From assembly GCA_017858135.1 (NCBI GenBank), contig JAFMBY010000021.1:1-32708 (forward strand): DNA of 32,708 nucleotides. The letters are read 5' to 3'. Position numbers and translations under genes: made by a program. Source of the stretch: Porticoccaceae bacterium. GTDB taxonomy: Bacteria > Pseudomonadota > Gammaproteobacteria > Pseudomonadales > Porticoccaceae. Positions 7,550 to 16,873 of this stretch are shown here, in pieces. Positions within the stretch are counted from its first letter, which is position 1; each line of letters starts with the position of its first letter. The notes under the pieces are model-generated. The model was not told where the DNA came from. It saw only the letters and a program-made list of their open reading frames with translations, and ran no database searches.

Positions 7550-8479
7550 TTAGAGCGCTGCGTCAAACTCTGGCACGGCGGTAAACAAGTCTGCAACCAG
7601 GCCGTAATCAGCAACCGAGAAAATCGGAGCCTCTTCGTCCTTATTAATGGCGACGATTACCTTACTGTCTTTCATCCCGGCAAGGTGCTGAATCGCACCG
7701 GAGATACCCACAGCAACATAGAGGTCGGGAGCAACGATTTTACCCGTCTGACCGACCTGCATATCATTGGGCACAAAGCCAGCATCTACTGCTGCTCGTG
7801 AAGCACCGACGGCCGCGCCAAGTTTATCGGCAATGCTGTAGAGCATGCTGAAATTGTCTCCGTTGCCCATGCCGCGTCCACCGGAAACAACAATTTTAGC
7901 CGCGGTTAATTCTGGACGATCTGACTTGGCGACCTCTTCACCCTTGAACTCAGACTGGCCTGCGTCATGCGCTGACGCAACGGCTTCGATCGTGGCAGAA
8001 CCACCCTCAGCTACTGCAGCGTCAAACGCTGTGCCACGCACGGTCAATACCTTAATCGCATCGCTGCTTTGCACGGTTGCAATAACATTGCCGGCATAGA
8101 TTGGGCGCTTGAACGTATCAGCGCTGATAACAGCACTGATTTCAGAAATTGCCTGGACATCCATTAACGCAGCGGCCCTCGGCAGGATATTTTTGATTGT
8201 CGTGGTGGCAGTCCCAAGAATGTGGCTGTATGAGGCGCCGACTTCAGCGATCAGCGGAGCAACATTTTCGGCAAGACTATTAGCGTAGACAGCGTTGTCA
8301 GCGACCAATACCTTGGCAATACCAGCTACCTGAGCAGCCTGCTCAGCAGCGCTCTGGCAGTCACTACCAACAACTAGAATATCAATCTCGCCACCAATCG
8401 CCTGGGCGGCAGTAACTGAGTTCAATGTAGCAGGCTTAAGACTGCCATTGTCGTGTTCAGCGATAACTAAAATACTCAT
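7550..8479 (-). CDS. etfA: Electron transfer flavoprotein alpha subunit
   Basis: The FAD-binding subunit of the heterodimeric electron transfer flavoprotein, which takes electrons from acyl-CoA and other dehydrogenases and passes them to ETF:ubiquinone oxidoreductase. It has 309 residues, the normal length. The C-terminal FAD domain is clear: [44 protein letters not shown] and [12 protein letters not shown]. Its ATG overlaps the etfB stop by one base (TGATG), giving tight translational coupling. It ends before the shared bidirectional terminator. Confidence 0.97.
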   Translation of the reverse strand: MSILVIAEHDNGSLKPATLNSVTAAQAIGGEIDILVVGSDCQSAAEQAAQVAGIAKVLVADNAVYANSLAENVAPLIAEVGASYSHILGTATTTIKNILPRAAALMDVQAISEISAVISADTFKRPIYAGNVIATVQSSDAIKVLTVRGTAFDAAVAEGGSATIEAVASAHDAGQSEFKGEEVAKSDRPELTAAKIVVSGGRGMGNGDNFSMLYSIADKLGAAVGASRAAVDAGFVPNDMQVGQTGKIVAPDLYVAVGISGAIQHLAGMKDSKVIVAINKDEEAPIFSVADYGLVADLFTAVPEFDAAL

Positions 8480-9228
8480 CAGATCACCTTCGCTTCGTTT
8501 TTAAGTTTGTCTACCAGCATGGCGACATCATCAACCTTGATTCCGGCCTGGCGCTCTGCCGGGAGTTCGACGCCCAACAGTGTTACTCGCGAGGCAATAT
8601 CAACCCCTAGGTCAGCTGGGTTTGTTACGTCCAGCGGCTTGCGCTTGGCTTTCATAATATTTGGCAGTGAGGCATAGCGCGGCTCATTGAGGCGCAGATC
8701 AGAGGTGACTATTGCAGGCAGTGTCAGTGCAACAGTTTGTAGACCGCCATCGACTTCACGGATTACGCTGGCTTTGCCATCTTCCACGGTGATTTCTGAT
8801 GCAAATGTGGCTTGAGCACAACCGAGCAGCGCGGCGAGCATTTGACCAGTCTGGTTGTTGTCACCATCAATAGCCTGCTTGCCCATTAAAATAAGATCTG
8901 GAGACTCTGAGTCGCAGACTGCTTTGAGGCATTTAGCAATTGCTAAGGGCTCGAGTGGCTGGTCGGTTTCGACCAAGATCGCCCGGTCAGCGCCCAGGGC
9001 GAGGGCCGTACGCAACTGCTCCTGAGATTGCTGAGCACCCACTGATACGGCGACAACTTCTGTTGCTATACCTTTCTCTGCCAGGCGAACGGCTTCTTCA
9101 ACGGCAATTTCGCAAAATGGATTAATGGACATTTTCACATTGGCTAAGTCGACGTCTGTACCATCAGACTTGGGCCTAACCTTGACGTTGTAGTCAACGA
9201 CACGCTTTACGGCTACCAGAACTTTCAT
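8479..9228 (-). CDS. etfB: Electron transfer flavoprotein beta subunit
   Basis: The AMP-binding subunit of ETF, 249 residues, starting [14 protein letters not shown] as in the family. The signature region [16 protein letters not shown] in mid-protein and the C-terminal MKAKRKPLD, the ETF-beta recognition-loop type segment, are present. It is first in the etfB-etfA pair and faces the ETF-ubiquinone oxidoreductase gene across a 262-base divergent promoter region, so both arms of the electron pathway could be co-regulated. The ATG has a GGAAG site about seven bases upstream. Confidence 0.97.
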   Translation of the reverse strand: MKVLVAVKRVVDYNVKVRPKSDGTDVDLANVKMSINPFCEIAVEEAVRLAEKGIATEVVAVSVGAQQSQEQLRTALALGADRAILVETDQPLEPLAIAKCLKAVCDSESPDLILMGKQAIDGDNNQTGQMLAALLGCAQATFASEITVEDGKASVIREVDGGLQTVALTLPAIVTSDLRLNEPRYASLPNIMKAKRKPLDVTNPADLGVDIASRVTLLGVELPAERQAGIKVDDVAMLVDKLKNEAKVI

Positions 9229-9396
9229 GGTTTTTCTTCCACATCTATGAATAATTTTTTTGGCGATAGAGAGTCAAAAAATTTAGCTCGAGACCCTCAA
9301 TTTCAGGAGCCGTCATATTGCCTAGTTAACCTCCATAAATCAAGCAGCTGCGGTGCCTTACGCGACCGACGAGTCAGCTCGGACGGCCGGTCATGG

Positions 9397-9419
9397 TTAT
9401 AAATTGTGGTTATTTATAA
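9397..9419. promoter_or_regulatory. 23-bp palindrome in the etfB/ETF-QO divergent region, candidate operator
   Basis: TTATAAAT and ATTTATAA form a perfect 8-bp inverted repeat around a seven-base spacer (TGTGGTT). Its right arm overlaps a perfect TATAAT at 9415-9420 that could be the -10 box for the oxidoreductase gene; no good -35 is visible. It does not match the GAAAC/GTTTC type of PsrA site known in Pseudomonas and Shewanella. The rest of the 9229-9490 gap holds an imperfect GC-rich inverted repeat (CCGACGAG...CTCGGACGG, near 9365-9387) and no gene. Confidence 0.5.
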
Positions 9420-9490
9420 TGACTATAGCTATGCCCATATGATGCTTGTAACATACGCTCAGAAAACGTTAACAAGTTGGGAGAGTAAGT

Positions 9491-11131
9491 TTGGAACGCG
9501 AATATATGGATTACGATGTTGTCATCGTTGGCGCCGGCCCTTCAGGTCTGGCAGCAGCCTGTCGACTGAAACAAGTCAATGCCGAGCTGACCGTCTGTGT
9601 GGTGGAAAAAGGCTCCGAAGTGGGTGCACATATCTTGTCTGGCGCCGTGTTTGAACCGACGCCGCTAAATGAGCTGTTTCCCGATTGGAAAGAGATGGGC
9701 GCCCCTCTGCTGACGCCAGTGGTAGAGGACGACATCTTCGTCTTTACCGGTGCCAGCAAACGTATCAAGGTTCCCGGTATGTTTGCTCCCAAGACCATGC
9801 ACAATCACGGCAATTATATTATCAGCCTCGGCAAATTGTGCCGCTGGCTGGCTGAGCAGGCGGAAAATCTCGGTGTCGAAGTGTTCCCTGGATTTGCCGC
9901 AGCAGAAATACTCTACGGCGAAAATGACGAGGTCCTGGGCATTGCCACCGGCGACATGGGTGTCGGTCACAATGGCGAGCAAAAAGGCTCTTATATGCAG
10001 GGCATGGAATTGCGCGCCAAATACACGCTGTTTTCTGAGGGCTGTCGTGGTCACCTTGGCAAGCAGCTTATCGCCAAATACAAGCTTGATGCGGGCAAAG
10101 ATCCTCAGCACTATGGTATTGGTATTAAAGAGCTGTGGACAATTCCGGCCGACCAGCACAAGCCCGGTCTAGTCGTCCACTCCGCTGGATGGCCGCTGGA
10201 TGAGAGCAAATCATTGGGTGGCGGTTTTCTCTATCACCTCGAAGACAATCAGGTCGCCGTGGGTCTAATTACTAACCTCTCCTACACCAACCCGCACCTT
10301 AGCCCTTACGATGAGTTTCAACGCTATAAGCACCATCCCGAGATTGCCAAGTATCTTCAGGGCGGTGAACGAATAACCTATGGTGCCCGCGCACTGCTCA
10401 AAGGCGGACTGCAGTCACAGCCAAAAATGTCATTCCCCGGTGGACTACTGGTGGGCGACGATGCTGGCACGCTCAATTTTGCCAAGATCAAAGGGAGTCA
10501 CACTGCAATGAAGTCCGGCATGGTTGCTGCTGAGACAGTGGCCGAAGCGCTGGCAGCAGACAAGGCCAACACTGACCTTGAGGACTATGCCGCGGCGTAC
10601 AAGAGCTCTTGGGCCTATAAAGAGCTGCATATGCAGCGCAACTTTGGGCCTGCACAGCACAAGTTTGGCAATATTATCGGTTCGGCTTATGCCTTTATCG
10701 ATATCAATATCTTTAATGGCATGCTGCCGTGGACGCTGTCCGACAAGGTGGCTGACCACGAGACATTAAAGCCAGCCAGCGAATGCGCCAAAATCGACTA
10801 TCCAAAGTACGATGGCAAACTCAGTTTTGACAAGGCCTCTTCGGTGTTTATGTCCAACACTAATCATGAGGAAGACCAGCCCTGTCATTTGGTATTGGCC
10901 GACCCGGATATGCCGATCAATAAAAATCTCGAGCTCTACGACGAGCCGGCACAGCGCTACTGCCCTGCTGGTGTTTATGAGGTCATTGCTAACGATGACG
11001 GCAGTAAACGCTTCCAGATCAATGCGCAGAACTGCGTGCACTGTAAAACCTGTGATATCAAAGAGCCCAGTCAGAATATTAACTGGGTCGTGCCTGAGGG
11101 TGCGGGCGGTCCTAACTATCCGAACATGTAA
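9491..11131 (+). CDS. Electron transfer flavoprotein:ubiquinone oxidoreductase
   Basis: The membrane-associated flavoprotein that moves electrons from ETF to the quinone pool, 546 residues. The N-terminal FAD Rossmann motif is VVIVGAGPSGLAAACRL. The 4Fe-4S ferredoxin-like end has a Cys in RYCPAGVYEV and three more in NCVHCKTCDIK, as expected for the cluster, followed by INWVVPEGAGGPNYPNM. The start is TTG at 9491, supported by GGAG seven bases upstream and by relatives that begin MEREYM; the ATG five codons later is the alternative. It pairs functionally with etfBA on the other strand and ends at an intrinsic terminator. Confidence 0.96.
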   Translation: MEREYMDYDVVIVGAGPSGLAAACRLKQVNAELTVCVVEKGSEVGAHILSGAVFEPTPLNELFPDWKEMGAPLLTPVVEDDIFVFTGASKRIKVPGMFAPKTMHNHGNYIISLGKLCRWLAEQAENLGVEVFPGFAAAEILYGENDEVLGIATGDMGVGHNGEQKGSYMQGMELRAKYTLFSEGCRGHLGKQLIAKYKLDAGKDPQHYGIGIKELWTIPADQHKPGLVVHSAGWPLDESKSLGGGFLYHLEDNQVAVGLITNLSYTNPHLSPYDEFQRYKHHPEIAKYLQGGERITYGARALLKGGLQSQPKMSFPGGLLVGDDAGTLNFAKIKGSHTAMKSGMVAAETVAEALAADKANTDLEDYAAAYKSSWAYKELHMQRNFGPAQHKFGNIIGSAYAFIDINIFNGMLPWTLSDKVADHETLKPASECAKIDYPKYDGKLSFDKASSVFMSNTNHEEDQPCHLVLADPDMPINKNLELYDEPAQRYCPAGVYEVIANDDGSKRFQINAQNCVHCKTCDIKEPSQNINWVVPEGAGGPNYPNM

Positions 11132-11156
11132 GGATCGGCAATTAACAAGCACTAAC

Positions 11157-11194
11157 AAATACCCGCTGCATTTATTGAGGCGGGTATTTTTTTT
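11157..11194 (+). terminator. Intrinsic terminator of the ETF-QO gene
   Basis: AAATACCCGC pairs with GCGGGTATTT and is followed by an uninterrupted T run (11187-11194), about 25 bases after the stop codon. Confidence 0.9.
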
Positions 11195-11268
11195 GTGCGT
11201 AAAAAAACCTTTGCAACATCTAGGATTTGGGCAGAATCGACTGCAGGAAAGTGTAAAGCGTAAGAGGT

Positions 11269-11841
11269 CTAGATTTGGCCGAGACTAAATCGCTCGCCCA
11301 TGCTGGAGATAAATAGCTCTCCAGTCACCGGTTCCACAGCCTCATCTGCAGCCCATTCGACTAACTGATAGAAGACATTGCGGCTGAGGAGCCCGGGCAA
11401 ATTACCGCGCACCATAACGAATGGCAGTGGCTCCTGAGATGCATTTATAGACTCAATCCAGAGCGGATGATTGCTACCTAGCACCACGGCATCATCCGTT
11501 CGCGTGGTCAGTTTAATCGTCTGATACCCATCGCGTATCTCTCGTTCGGCAGCAATCACAAACAGCGGGGCTGCGTCGACACGGATGCGCCATTTTTCGA
11601 CGGGCGTAACTAAAAAGTAAACGCCCTCTTCACGGACTAATATCGATGCAAAAAGCTTGACCAGTGCCGGGCGTTTGATTTCTCCGCCTTCGTGTATCCA
11701 GCGGCCTTCGCGATCAACCACTATGTCGATATCGCCACTTAGCTCTGGCTTCCAGAGGTGCACCGGGGGCAGCGTAGCAAATGATTGTTGCTGCGAGGTC
11801 AGTAGGTCGGAAAATAGGCTGTCGAGACTAGTGGATGTCAT
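11269..11841 (-). CDS. DUF1285 family protein
   Basis: This 190-residue protein has no signal peptide or membrane span. The pattern WKPELSGDIDIVVDREGRWIHEG, then LVKLFASILVREEGVYFLVTPVEKWRI, then the LFVIAAE segment matches the DUF1285 family as I know it. That family is widespread in proteobacteria and its biochemical function is not established. The ATG at 11841 is used; the codon before it is TTG. It follows the TetR-type regulator gene with a nine-base gap, so the two are almost surely co-transcribed and probably functionally linked. Confidence 0.82.
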   Translation of the reverse strand: MTSTSLDSLFSDLLTSQQQSFATLPPVHLWKPELSGDIDIVVDREGRWIHEGGEIKRPALVKLFASILVREEGVYFLVTPVEKWRIRVDAAPLFVIAAEREIRDGYQTIKLTTRTDDAVVLGSNHPLWIESINASQEPLPFVMVRGNLPGLLSRNVFYQLVEWAADEAVEPVTGELFISSMGERFSLGQI

Positions 11842-11850
11842 CAAGCGTGA

Positions 11851-12519
11851 TTATTTTTTCATATCAGCGGGATCGCGGTACTGGCCACGATTGCCGATTG
11901 TGACGCCCACGCCAGTAATAAACTTCATTAAGTCTTCGCTATCTAAACGGTAATTCCAGCTGCGACTAAAACACAGCTCTACAGCACCCTGAGCCAATGC
12001 CCAGCAGGCAAGATAATGATAGTGAGGCGGAACATCTTCAAGCACGCCACGATCGATTAGGCGGGTAATCATGCTGTTTAAAGAGTCTTCGTTGGAGCGC
12101 CGCATGATATGTAACTGGTCAAGCTGCTCAGCGACATCTTGCGCATCGATCAAACGCACTTCCAAGTGCTGCACCAGACGATCAAGTTCGGGACGCGCCA
12201 GACGAGACTCAAAGTAAGCTTTAGCTGCAGCGCCTGATTCCCCCGCTTCAGTTTTTGCAATCCCCGCGGCTAGTCGCTTGGTAATGCTCTCCTCGTAGTC
12301 GAGCATAATGCGCACAAGTATTTCGTTCTTGGTGAGGAAGTGCTTGTAGACGGTGCCCTTGCCGATACCGGCTTTGGCGGCAATGCTGGAGACGGTGACG
12401 CGGTCTATGCCGTCAGACAAAAACAGTGCCAGTGCAGCATCGATAATCTTCTGCTCGCGACCGAGAAAGACTTTCTTCTTTTCGCGTATTCGATCGGCGC
12501 TGGAGCTTTTGCTATTCAT
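11851..12519 (-). CDS. TetR family transcriptional regulator
   Basis: A TetR-type repressor of 222 residues from the ATG at 12519. The N-terminal helix-turn-helix is typical: IIDAALALFLSDGIDRVTVSS, then AAKAGIGKGTVYKHFLTKNEIL. The C-terminal ligand and dimer domain is not specific enough to name an effector. A TTG at 12540 would add seven residues; neither start has a good ribosome binding site. The immediate downstream partner is the DUF1285 gene, and regulation of its own operon is the default guess. Confidence 0.9.
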   Translation of the reverse strand: MNSKSSSADRIREKKKVFLGREQKIIDAALALFLSDGIDRVTVSSIAAKAGIGKGTVYKHFLTKNEILVRIMLDYEESITKRLAAGIAKTEAGESGAAAKAYFESRLARPELDRLVQHLEVRLIDAQDVAEQLDQLHIMRRSNEDSLNSMITRLIDRGVLEDVPPHYHYLACWALAQGAVELCFSRSWNYRLDSEDLMKFITGVGVTIGNRGQYRDPADMKK

Positions 12520-12586
12520 ATCAACAACATTTTTAACCAATGTTTAAGACCACTATTAGAAACCGAAAGGCAGTCAAAGACAATGT

Positions 12587-13204
12587 CTAAAGGCTGAGCT
12601 CTCGGTTACTGGCACGAATAAATTCATTCTTTAAATCGTCAAAGCTGTGCACAGCAGGAAACTGCGGAAATTCATCAATTACGTTTTGTGGCGCATGGAA
12701 GAGAATTCCGGCGTCTGCCTCAGCAAGCATCGTTGTGTCATTGTACGAGTCACCCGCCGCAATGGTTCTGTAATACATGCTTTTAAAGCCGACCACTGCT
12801 TGCCGTTTCGGGTTGACCTGACGCAGATGATAGTTAACCACGGCACCATCCGCAGCGGTCTCGAGCTTATGACACAACAGGGTTGGATAGCCAAGCTGCT
12901 TCATTAGCGGGCTGGCAAATTCATAAAATGTATCCGACAGAATCACCACCTGGAAGCGCTCTCGTAACCAATTGACAAAATCGATTGCTCCGGGGAGCGG
13001 CTCAAGCGTTGCTATCACGTCTTGAATTTCGTTCAGTCCGAGGCCATTTTCGCGCAGTATATCTAAACGGTAACGCATCAACACATCATAGTCCGGCTCA
13101 TCTCGAGTGGTTTTCTTTAACGCTTCTATGCCTGTTTTTTCGGCGAAAGCGATCCAAATTTCAGGTACTAATACCCCTTCAAGATCAAGACATGCGATTT
13201 CCAC
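12587..13204 (-). CDS. thrH: Phosphoserine phosphatase / homoserine phosphotransferase
   Basis: A HAD-superfamily enzyme that dephosphorylates phosphoserine and in Pseudomonas can pass the phosphate to homoserine. From the GTG at 13204 it has 205 residues, the length I recall for Pseudomonas ThrH, and begins EIACLDLEGVLVPEIW with nucleophile D7 and E9. VVILSDTFYEF supplies HAD motif II and AAGDSYNDTTMLAEA supplies motif IV. A GGGAG site lies about eight bases before this GTG, which fixes the start over an upstream TTG. It diverges from cysH, a neighbour pair also seen in Pseudomonas as I remember it. Serine supply for cysteine synthesis would fit that context. Confidence 0.93.
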   Translation of the reverse strand: MEIACLDLEGVLVPEIWIAFAEKTGIEALKKTTRDEPDYDVLMRYRLDILRENGLGLNEIQDVIATLEPLPGAIDFVNWLRERFQVVILSDTFYEFASPLMKQLGYPTLLCHKLETAADGAVVNYHLRQVNPKRQAVVGFKSMYYRTIAAGDSYNDTTMLAEADAGILFHAPQNVIDEFPQFPAVHSFDDLKNEFIRASNRELSL

Positions 13205-13375
13205 AGATAACACTCCCAAGGCTAATTTTTGACTGGCACTTTACGCGGTTCATCAGGGCTGCGCAATTACCGCACGGACTAACAAAAAGTTATAAGGGTA
13301 TAGCTTCTTATTATTTTTTCTACCCTAGACGCCTTGTTATAGTACCGGTCCTGCTAACCTTTTCGGATACCTTAC

Positions 13376-14101
13376 ATGGTCACCCCCTTGAATATCGTCA
13401 ATATTGATTCTGAGCTTGCAGCGCAATCGCCGCAAGAAATTCTCCGCTACGCGCTGGAGAGCTTTGACAACATCGCTATCTCTTTTAGTGGCGCAGAAGA
13501 TGTTGTGCTGATCGATATGGCCTACAAAATCCGCAAAGACCTGCAAGTGTTTTCGTTGGACACAGGGCGTCTACATGCACAGACCTATCGCTTTATCGAG
13601 GCCGTGCGCAAGCACTACGGCATTGATATCGACGTGGTTATGCCAGAAGCCAGCCGAGTTGAAAAGCTGGTGAAAGAAAAAGGCTTATTCAGCTTCTATG
13701 AAGACGACCATAAAGAGTGCTGCGGTATTCGTAAGATTGCGCCCCTGCGTAAACAGCTATTAACGGTGGACGCCTGGATCACCGGTCAGCGCCGCGATCA
13801 GAGCCCTGGAACCCGCGCCGCTGTGCCGGTCATGCAGGACGACAAGGCGTTTGCCCGCCCAGATGATAGCCTGACTAAATTCAATCCCCTGGCAAATTGG
13901 ACGTCTAAGCAGGTGTGGGACTATATCCGCGAAAATAACGTGCCCTATAATGAATTGCACGATGAGGGCTTTGTCAGTATTGGCTGTGAACCCTGCACCC
14001 GCCCTACTGGTCCTGGTCAACATGAGCGCGAAGGCCGCTGGTGGTGGGAAGAAGCGACGATGAAAGAGTGCGGATTGCATGCGGTGAATATCGACAAATA
14101 A
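13376..14101 (+). CDS. cysH: Assimilatory adenylyl-sulfate (APS) reductase, thioredoxin-dependent
   Basis: Reduces activated sulfate to sulfite in cysteine synthesis. The 241-residue protein has the PP-loop nucleotide segment SFSGAEDVV. It has both cysteine pairs that hold a 4Fe-4S cluster in the APS-reducing branch (C115-C116 in ECCGIRK, C204 and C207 in CEPC) and the catalytic C232 in the C-terminal ECGLH. The cluster cysteines argue that APS, rather than PAPS, is the substrate. Upstream is a weak -10 (TATAGT, 13338-13343) without a good -35, as is common for promoters needing an activator such as CysB, and an ATAAG/CTTAT inverted repeat at 13292-13311. A CxxC thioredoxin-like gene follows. 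Confidence 0.95.
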   Translation: MVTPLNIVNIDSELAAQSPQEILRYALESFDNIAISFSGAEDVVLIDMAYKIRKDLQVFSLDTGRLHAQTYRFIEAVRKHYGIDIDVVMPEASRVEKLVKEKGLFSFYEDDHKECCGIRKIAPLRKQLLTVDAWITGQRRDQSPGTRAAVPVMQDDKAFARPDDSLTKFNPLANWTSKQVWDYIRENNVPYNELHDEGFVSIGCEPCTRPTGPGQHEREGRWWWEEATMKECGLHAVNIDK

Positions 14102-14200
14102 CAACCTGGGCGCACTGTTGCAACGCTGTTTTAATCGACAGCAATCAATAGATCGCCCGCAAATAACAGTTTTACAGCCTCTTACTATCTGGAGATCACC

Positions 14201-14533
14201 ATGAAAATCACCATGGTCAAAAAAGTATTTGCCGATGGCTCGCCGTGTAAAAAGTGTGGTGAGATTGAGGAGAAAATGCGCGCAGCAGGACAGCTCGCGC
14301 GCATCGACCAGACCCTGGTGGCCGACGAGGCCGATAATCAGTCAGAGGGAATGCAGCTCGCCGCACGGTACAATATTGACCGCGCGCCTTTCTTTATTGT
14401 CGAGCGCGACGACCAGCCGGCACAGGTCTACACCGTCTATTTTAAATTTGTTAAAGAGGTTCTAGACGCCGAGACCAGCGAGGACGAAGAGATCGCCGAA
14501 ATTATGAATGATGTCGATCTCGACTTTTTATAG
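14201..14533 (+). CDS. Thioredoxin-like CxxC protein next to cysH
   Basis: A 110-residue acidic protein with a beta-strand-like start (MKITMVKKVF) and a C16-K-K-C19 motif (GSPCKKCGEI). A cis-Pro-type segment follows (YNIDRAPFFIVE), which together suggest a thioredoxin or glutaredoxin fold. The C-terminus is strongly acidic (SEDEEIAEIMNDVDLDFL). I do not recognise a named family. CysH enzymes need a dithiol donor, and this gene is 99 bases downstream in the same direction, so a role as a dedicated reductant is a reasonable but unproven inference. The ATG has GGAG about seven bases upstream. The sequence TAGCAGA, beginning with the stop codon, is repeated 14 bases later. Confidence 0.72.
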   Translation: MKITMVKKVFADGSPCKKCGEIEEKMRAAGQLARIDQTLVADEADNQSEGMQLAARYNIDRAPFFIVERDDQPAQVYTVYFKFVKEVLDAETSEDEEIAEIMNDVDLDFL

Positions 14534-14590
14534 CAGATAATTTCTAGCAGACGAGCGCTACGTGGGTCATTACACTGCGTTTGCACTATT

Positions 14591-15605
<1,015 letters not shown>

Positions 15606-15663
15606 TCAAAGGTTATATCAACGCTAACCCGTTAACGTGAGCTTACTCAGCTCTCTTATCTGT

Positions 15664-15693
15664 TTGAAACATACCTTTATCTATACGATAAAG
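15664..15693 (+). promoter_or_regulatory. Candidate TSUP promoter overlapped by a CTTTATC/GATAAAG palindrome
   Basis: TTGAAA (15664-15669), a 17-base spacer and GATAAA (15687-15692) form a plausible sigma-70 promoter toward the TSUP gene. A perfect 7-bp inverted repeat CTTTATC-TATAC-GATAAAG (15675-15693) covers the spacer and the -10. This is where a regulator, perhaps CysB, could act on one or both divergent genes. The binding protein is inference. Confidence 0.45.
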
Positions 15694-15787
15694 CTATAAA
15701 AATATACAAAACTATTCCTTCTGAGCATAGTCAATGCTTGCTAGAGTGATCAGCTCAATTTACGCTTTAAGTGATAGCGCACCGACC

Positions 15788-16576
15788 ATGACTGACATCT
15801 TATTGTATATCGCTTCTGGCGCGGCCGTTGGCTTGGCGATTGGATTAACTGGCGTTGGCGGTGGCTCGCTGATGACCCCGCTGCTGATCCTGTTTGGCTT
15901 TCCTTACAATGTCGCCATCGGCACAGACTTGCTCTATGCAGCGATTACCAAAGCCGGCGGTGTTGCCAGTCATAATAAGCAAAAAACCATCCAGTGGCGC
16001 ACCGTGCGCATGCTGGCGTTGGGTAGCGTGCCGGCATCTGTTCTCACCGCACTGCTGCTCAATCAGGTGTTTAACGACTCATCCGAGTACGAGAGTATAT
16101 TGACCCGCAGTCTCGGCGTGATGCTGGTCTTGACCGCAACGGTGATTCTACTCAATGGTCGCTTGCGACGCTCTGCTGCAGTAAAGACTGTGCCTGGAGA
16201 TGGTTTTTTTGATCGTCATACCGACGCTATCATATTTCTTGTAGGTATCTTTTTGGGCGTTTTCGTTACCCTGTCATCGGTGGGTGCTGGCGCCTTTTGT
16301 GCTGCGGTGTTGATGGTTCTCTATCCACACATGCCAGCGTTAAAAATAGTCGGTACTGATATTGCTCATGCGGTTCCGTTGACTCTAGTGGCCGGTCTCG
16401 GTCATCTGTTCTGGTTGGGCAACGTCGACTTTATGTTGTTGGGATGCCTGTTGCTGGGCTCGCTGCCGGCGATTCATTTCGGCACCAGATTGGCGCGTAG
16501 AATCCCCAGTAATATATTGCAAACCGCAATCGCAACCCTGCTTTTGGGCATGGGCATTAAGTTTGCGGTGTTTTAG
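15788..16576 (+). CDS. TauE/SafE (TSUP) family membrane transporter, probable sulfite or sulfonate exporter
   Basis: A polytopic inner-membrane protein of 262 residues with the family's glycine-rich N-terminal motif (GLAIGLTGVGGGSLMTPLL) and a second related half (FLGVFVTLSSVGAGAFCAAVL), as in TSUP carriers. Several hydrophobic segments follow to the C-terminus. Family members move sulfite, sulfoacetate, taurine-related anions or other organic acids. Placement opposite cysB favours sulfite or another sulfur anion, but the substrate is inferred. The ATG at 15788 fits the family's usual start; an in-frame ATG at 15734 would add 18 residues. Neither has a convincing ribosome binding site. Confidence 0.86.
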   Translation: MTDILLYIASGAAVGLAIGLTGVGGGSLMTPLLILFGFPYNVAIGTDLLYAAITKAGGVASHNKQKTIQWRTVRMLALGSVPASVLTALLLNQVFNDSSEYESILTRSLGVMLVLTATVILLNGRLRRSAAVKTVPGDGFFDRHTDAIIFLVGIFLGVFVTLSSVGAGAFCAAVLMVLYPHMPALKIVGTDIAHAVPLTLVAGLGHLFWLGNVDFMLLGCLLLGSLPAIHFGTRLARRIPSNILQTAIATLLLGMGIKFAVF

Positions 16577-16599
16577 GCAGTGTTAATGTTGAATCGTAT

Positions 16600-16851
16600 T
16601 TAGAGTAGATCTTGGCCGAAGCGCGCTGCGAAAAAGGCAAACATTACCGCGTAGAAAAGATAGTAAAGCAGTGAGTGTCGGGAGCGCGTGCGTGACTCCT
16701 TGAGTAATGTCTCTGCTTGCTCGGAGAGATTGCGCTGCTCAATTTCTATACTCAAAAAATGTAGAGCCTCACCCTTGGGCCGGTCGCTATATAGTTTCAG
16801 TATCTCCGTGTCGGACAGCCGCAGATACTTCTTTGAACGCAAGACCGCCAC
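16600..16851 (-). CDS. Small C-terminally anchored membrane protein of unknown function
   Basis: An 83-residue product starting at GTG (16851). Most of the chain is soluble and charged, with a predicted helical stretch (LSIEIEQRNLSEQAETLLKE). One membrane helix lies near the C-terminus (LLYYLFYAVMFAFFAARF). I do not recognise the family. It lies 22 bases beyond the 5'-nucleotidase stop in the same direction, and so is probably the last gene of that transcript. The ribosome binding site is weak. Its translation as a real gene is supported only by operon position and sensible topology. Confidence 0.55.
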   Translation of the reverse strand: MAVLRSKKYLRLSDTEILKLYSDRPKGEALHFLSIEIEQRNLSEQAETLLKESRTRSRHSLLYYLFYAVMFAFFAARFGQDLL

Positions 16852-16873
16852 TGATTACCGCTCTACCATCAAC

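Noticed and set aside
9406-9654. Plus-strand open frame starting before the ETF-QO gene
   Set aside because: Out of frame with a clear gene and without family features.
12526-12544. AACAT/ATGTT inverted repeat before the TetR gene as an operator
   Set aside because: The arms are only five bases with a nine-base AT-rich spacer, so chance occurrence is likely.
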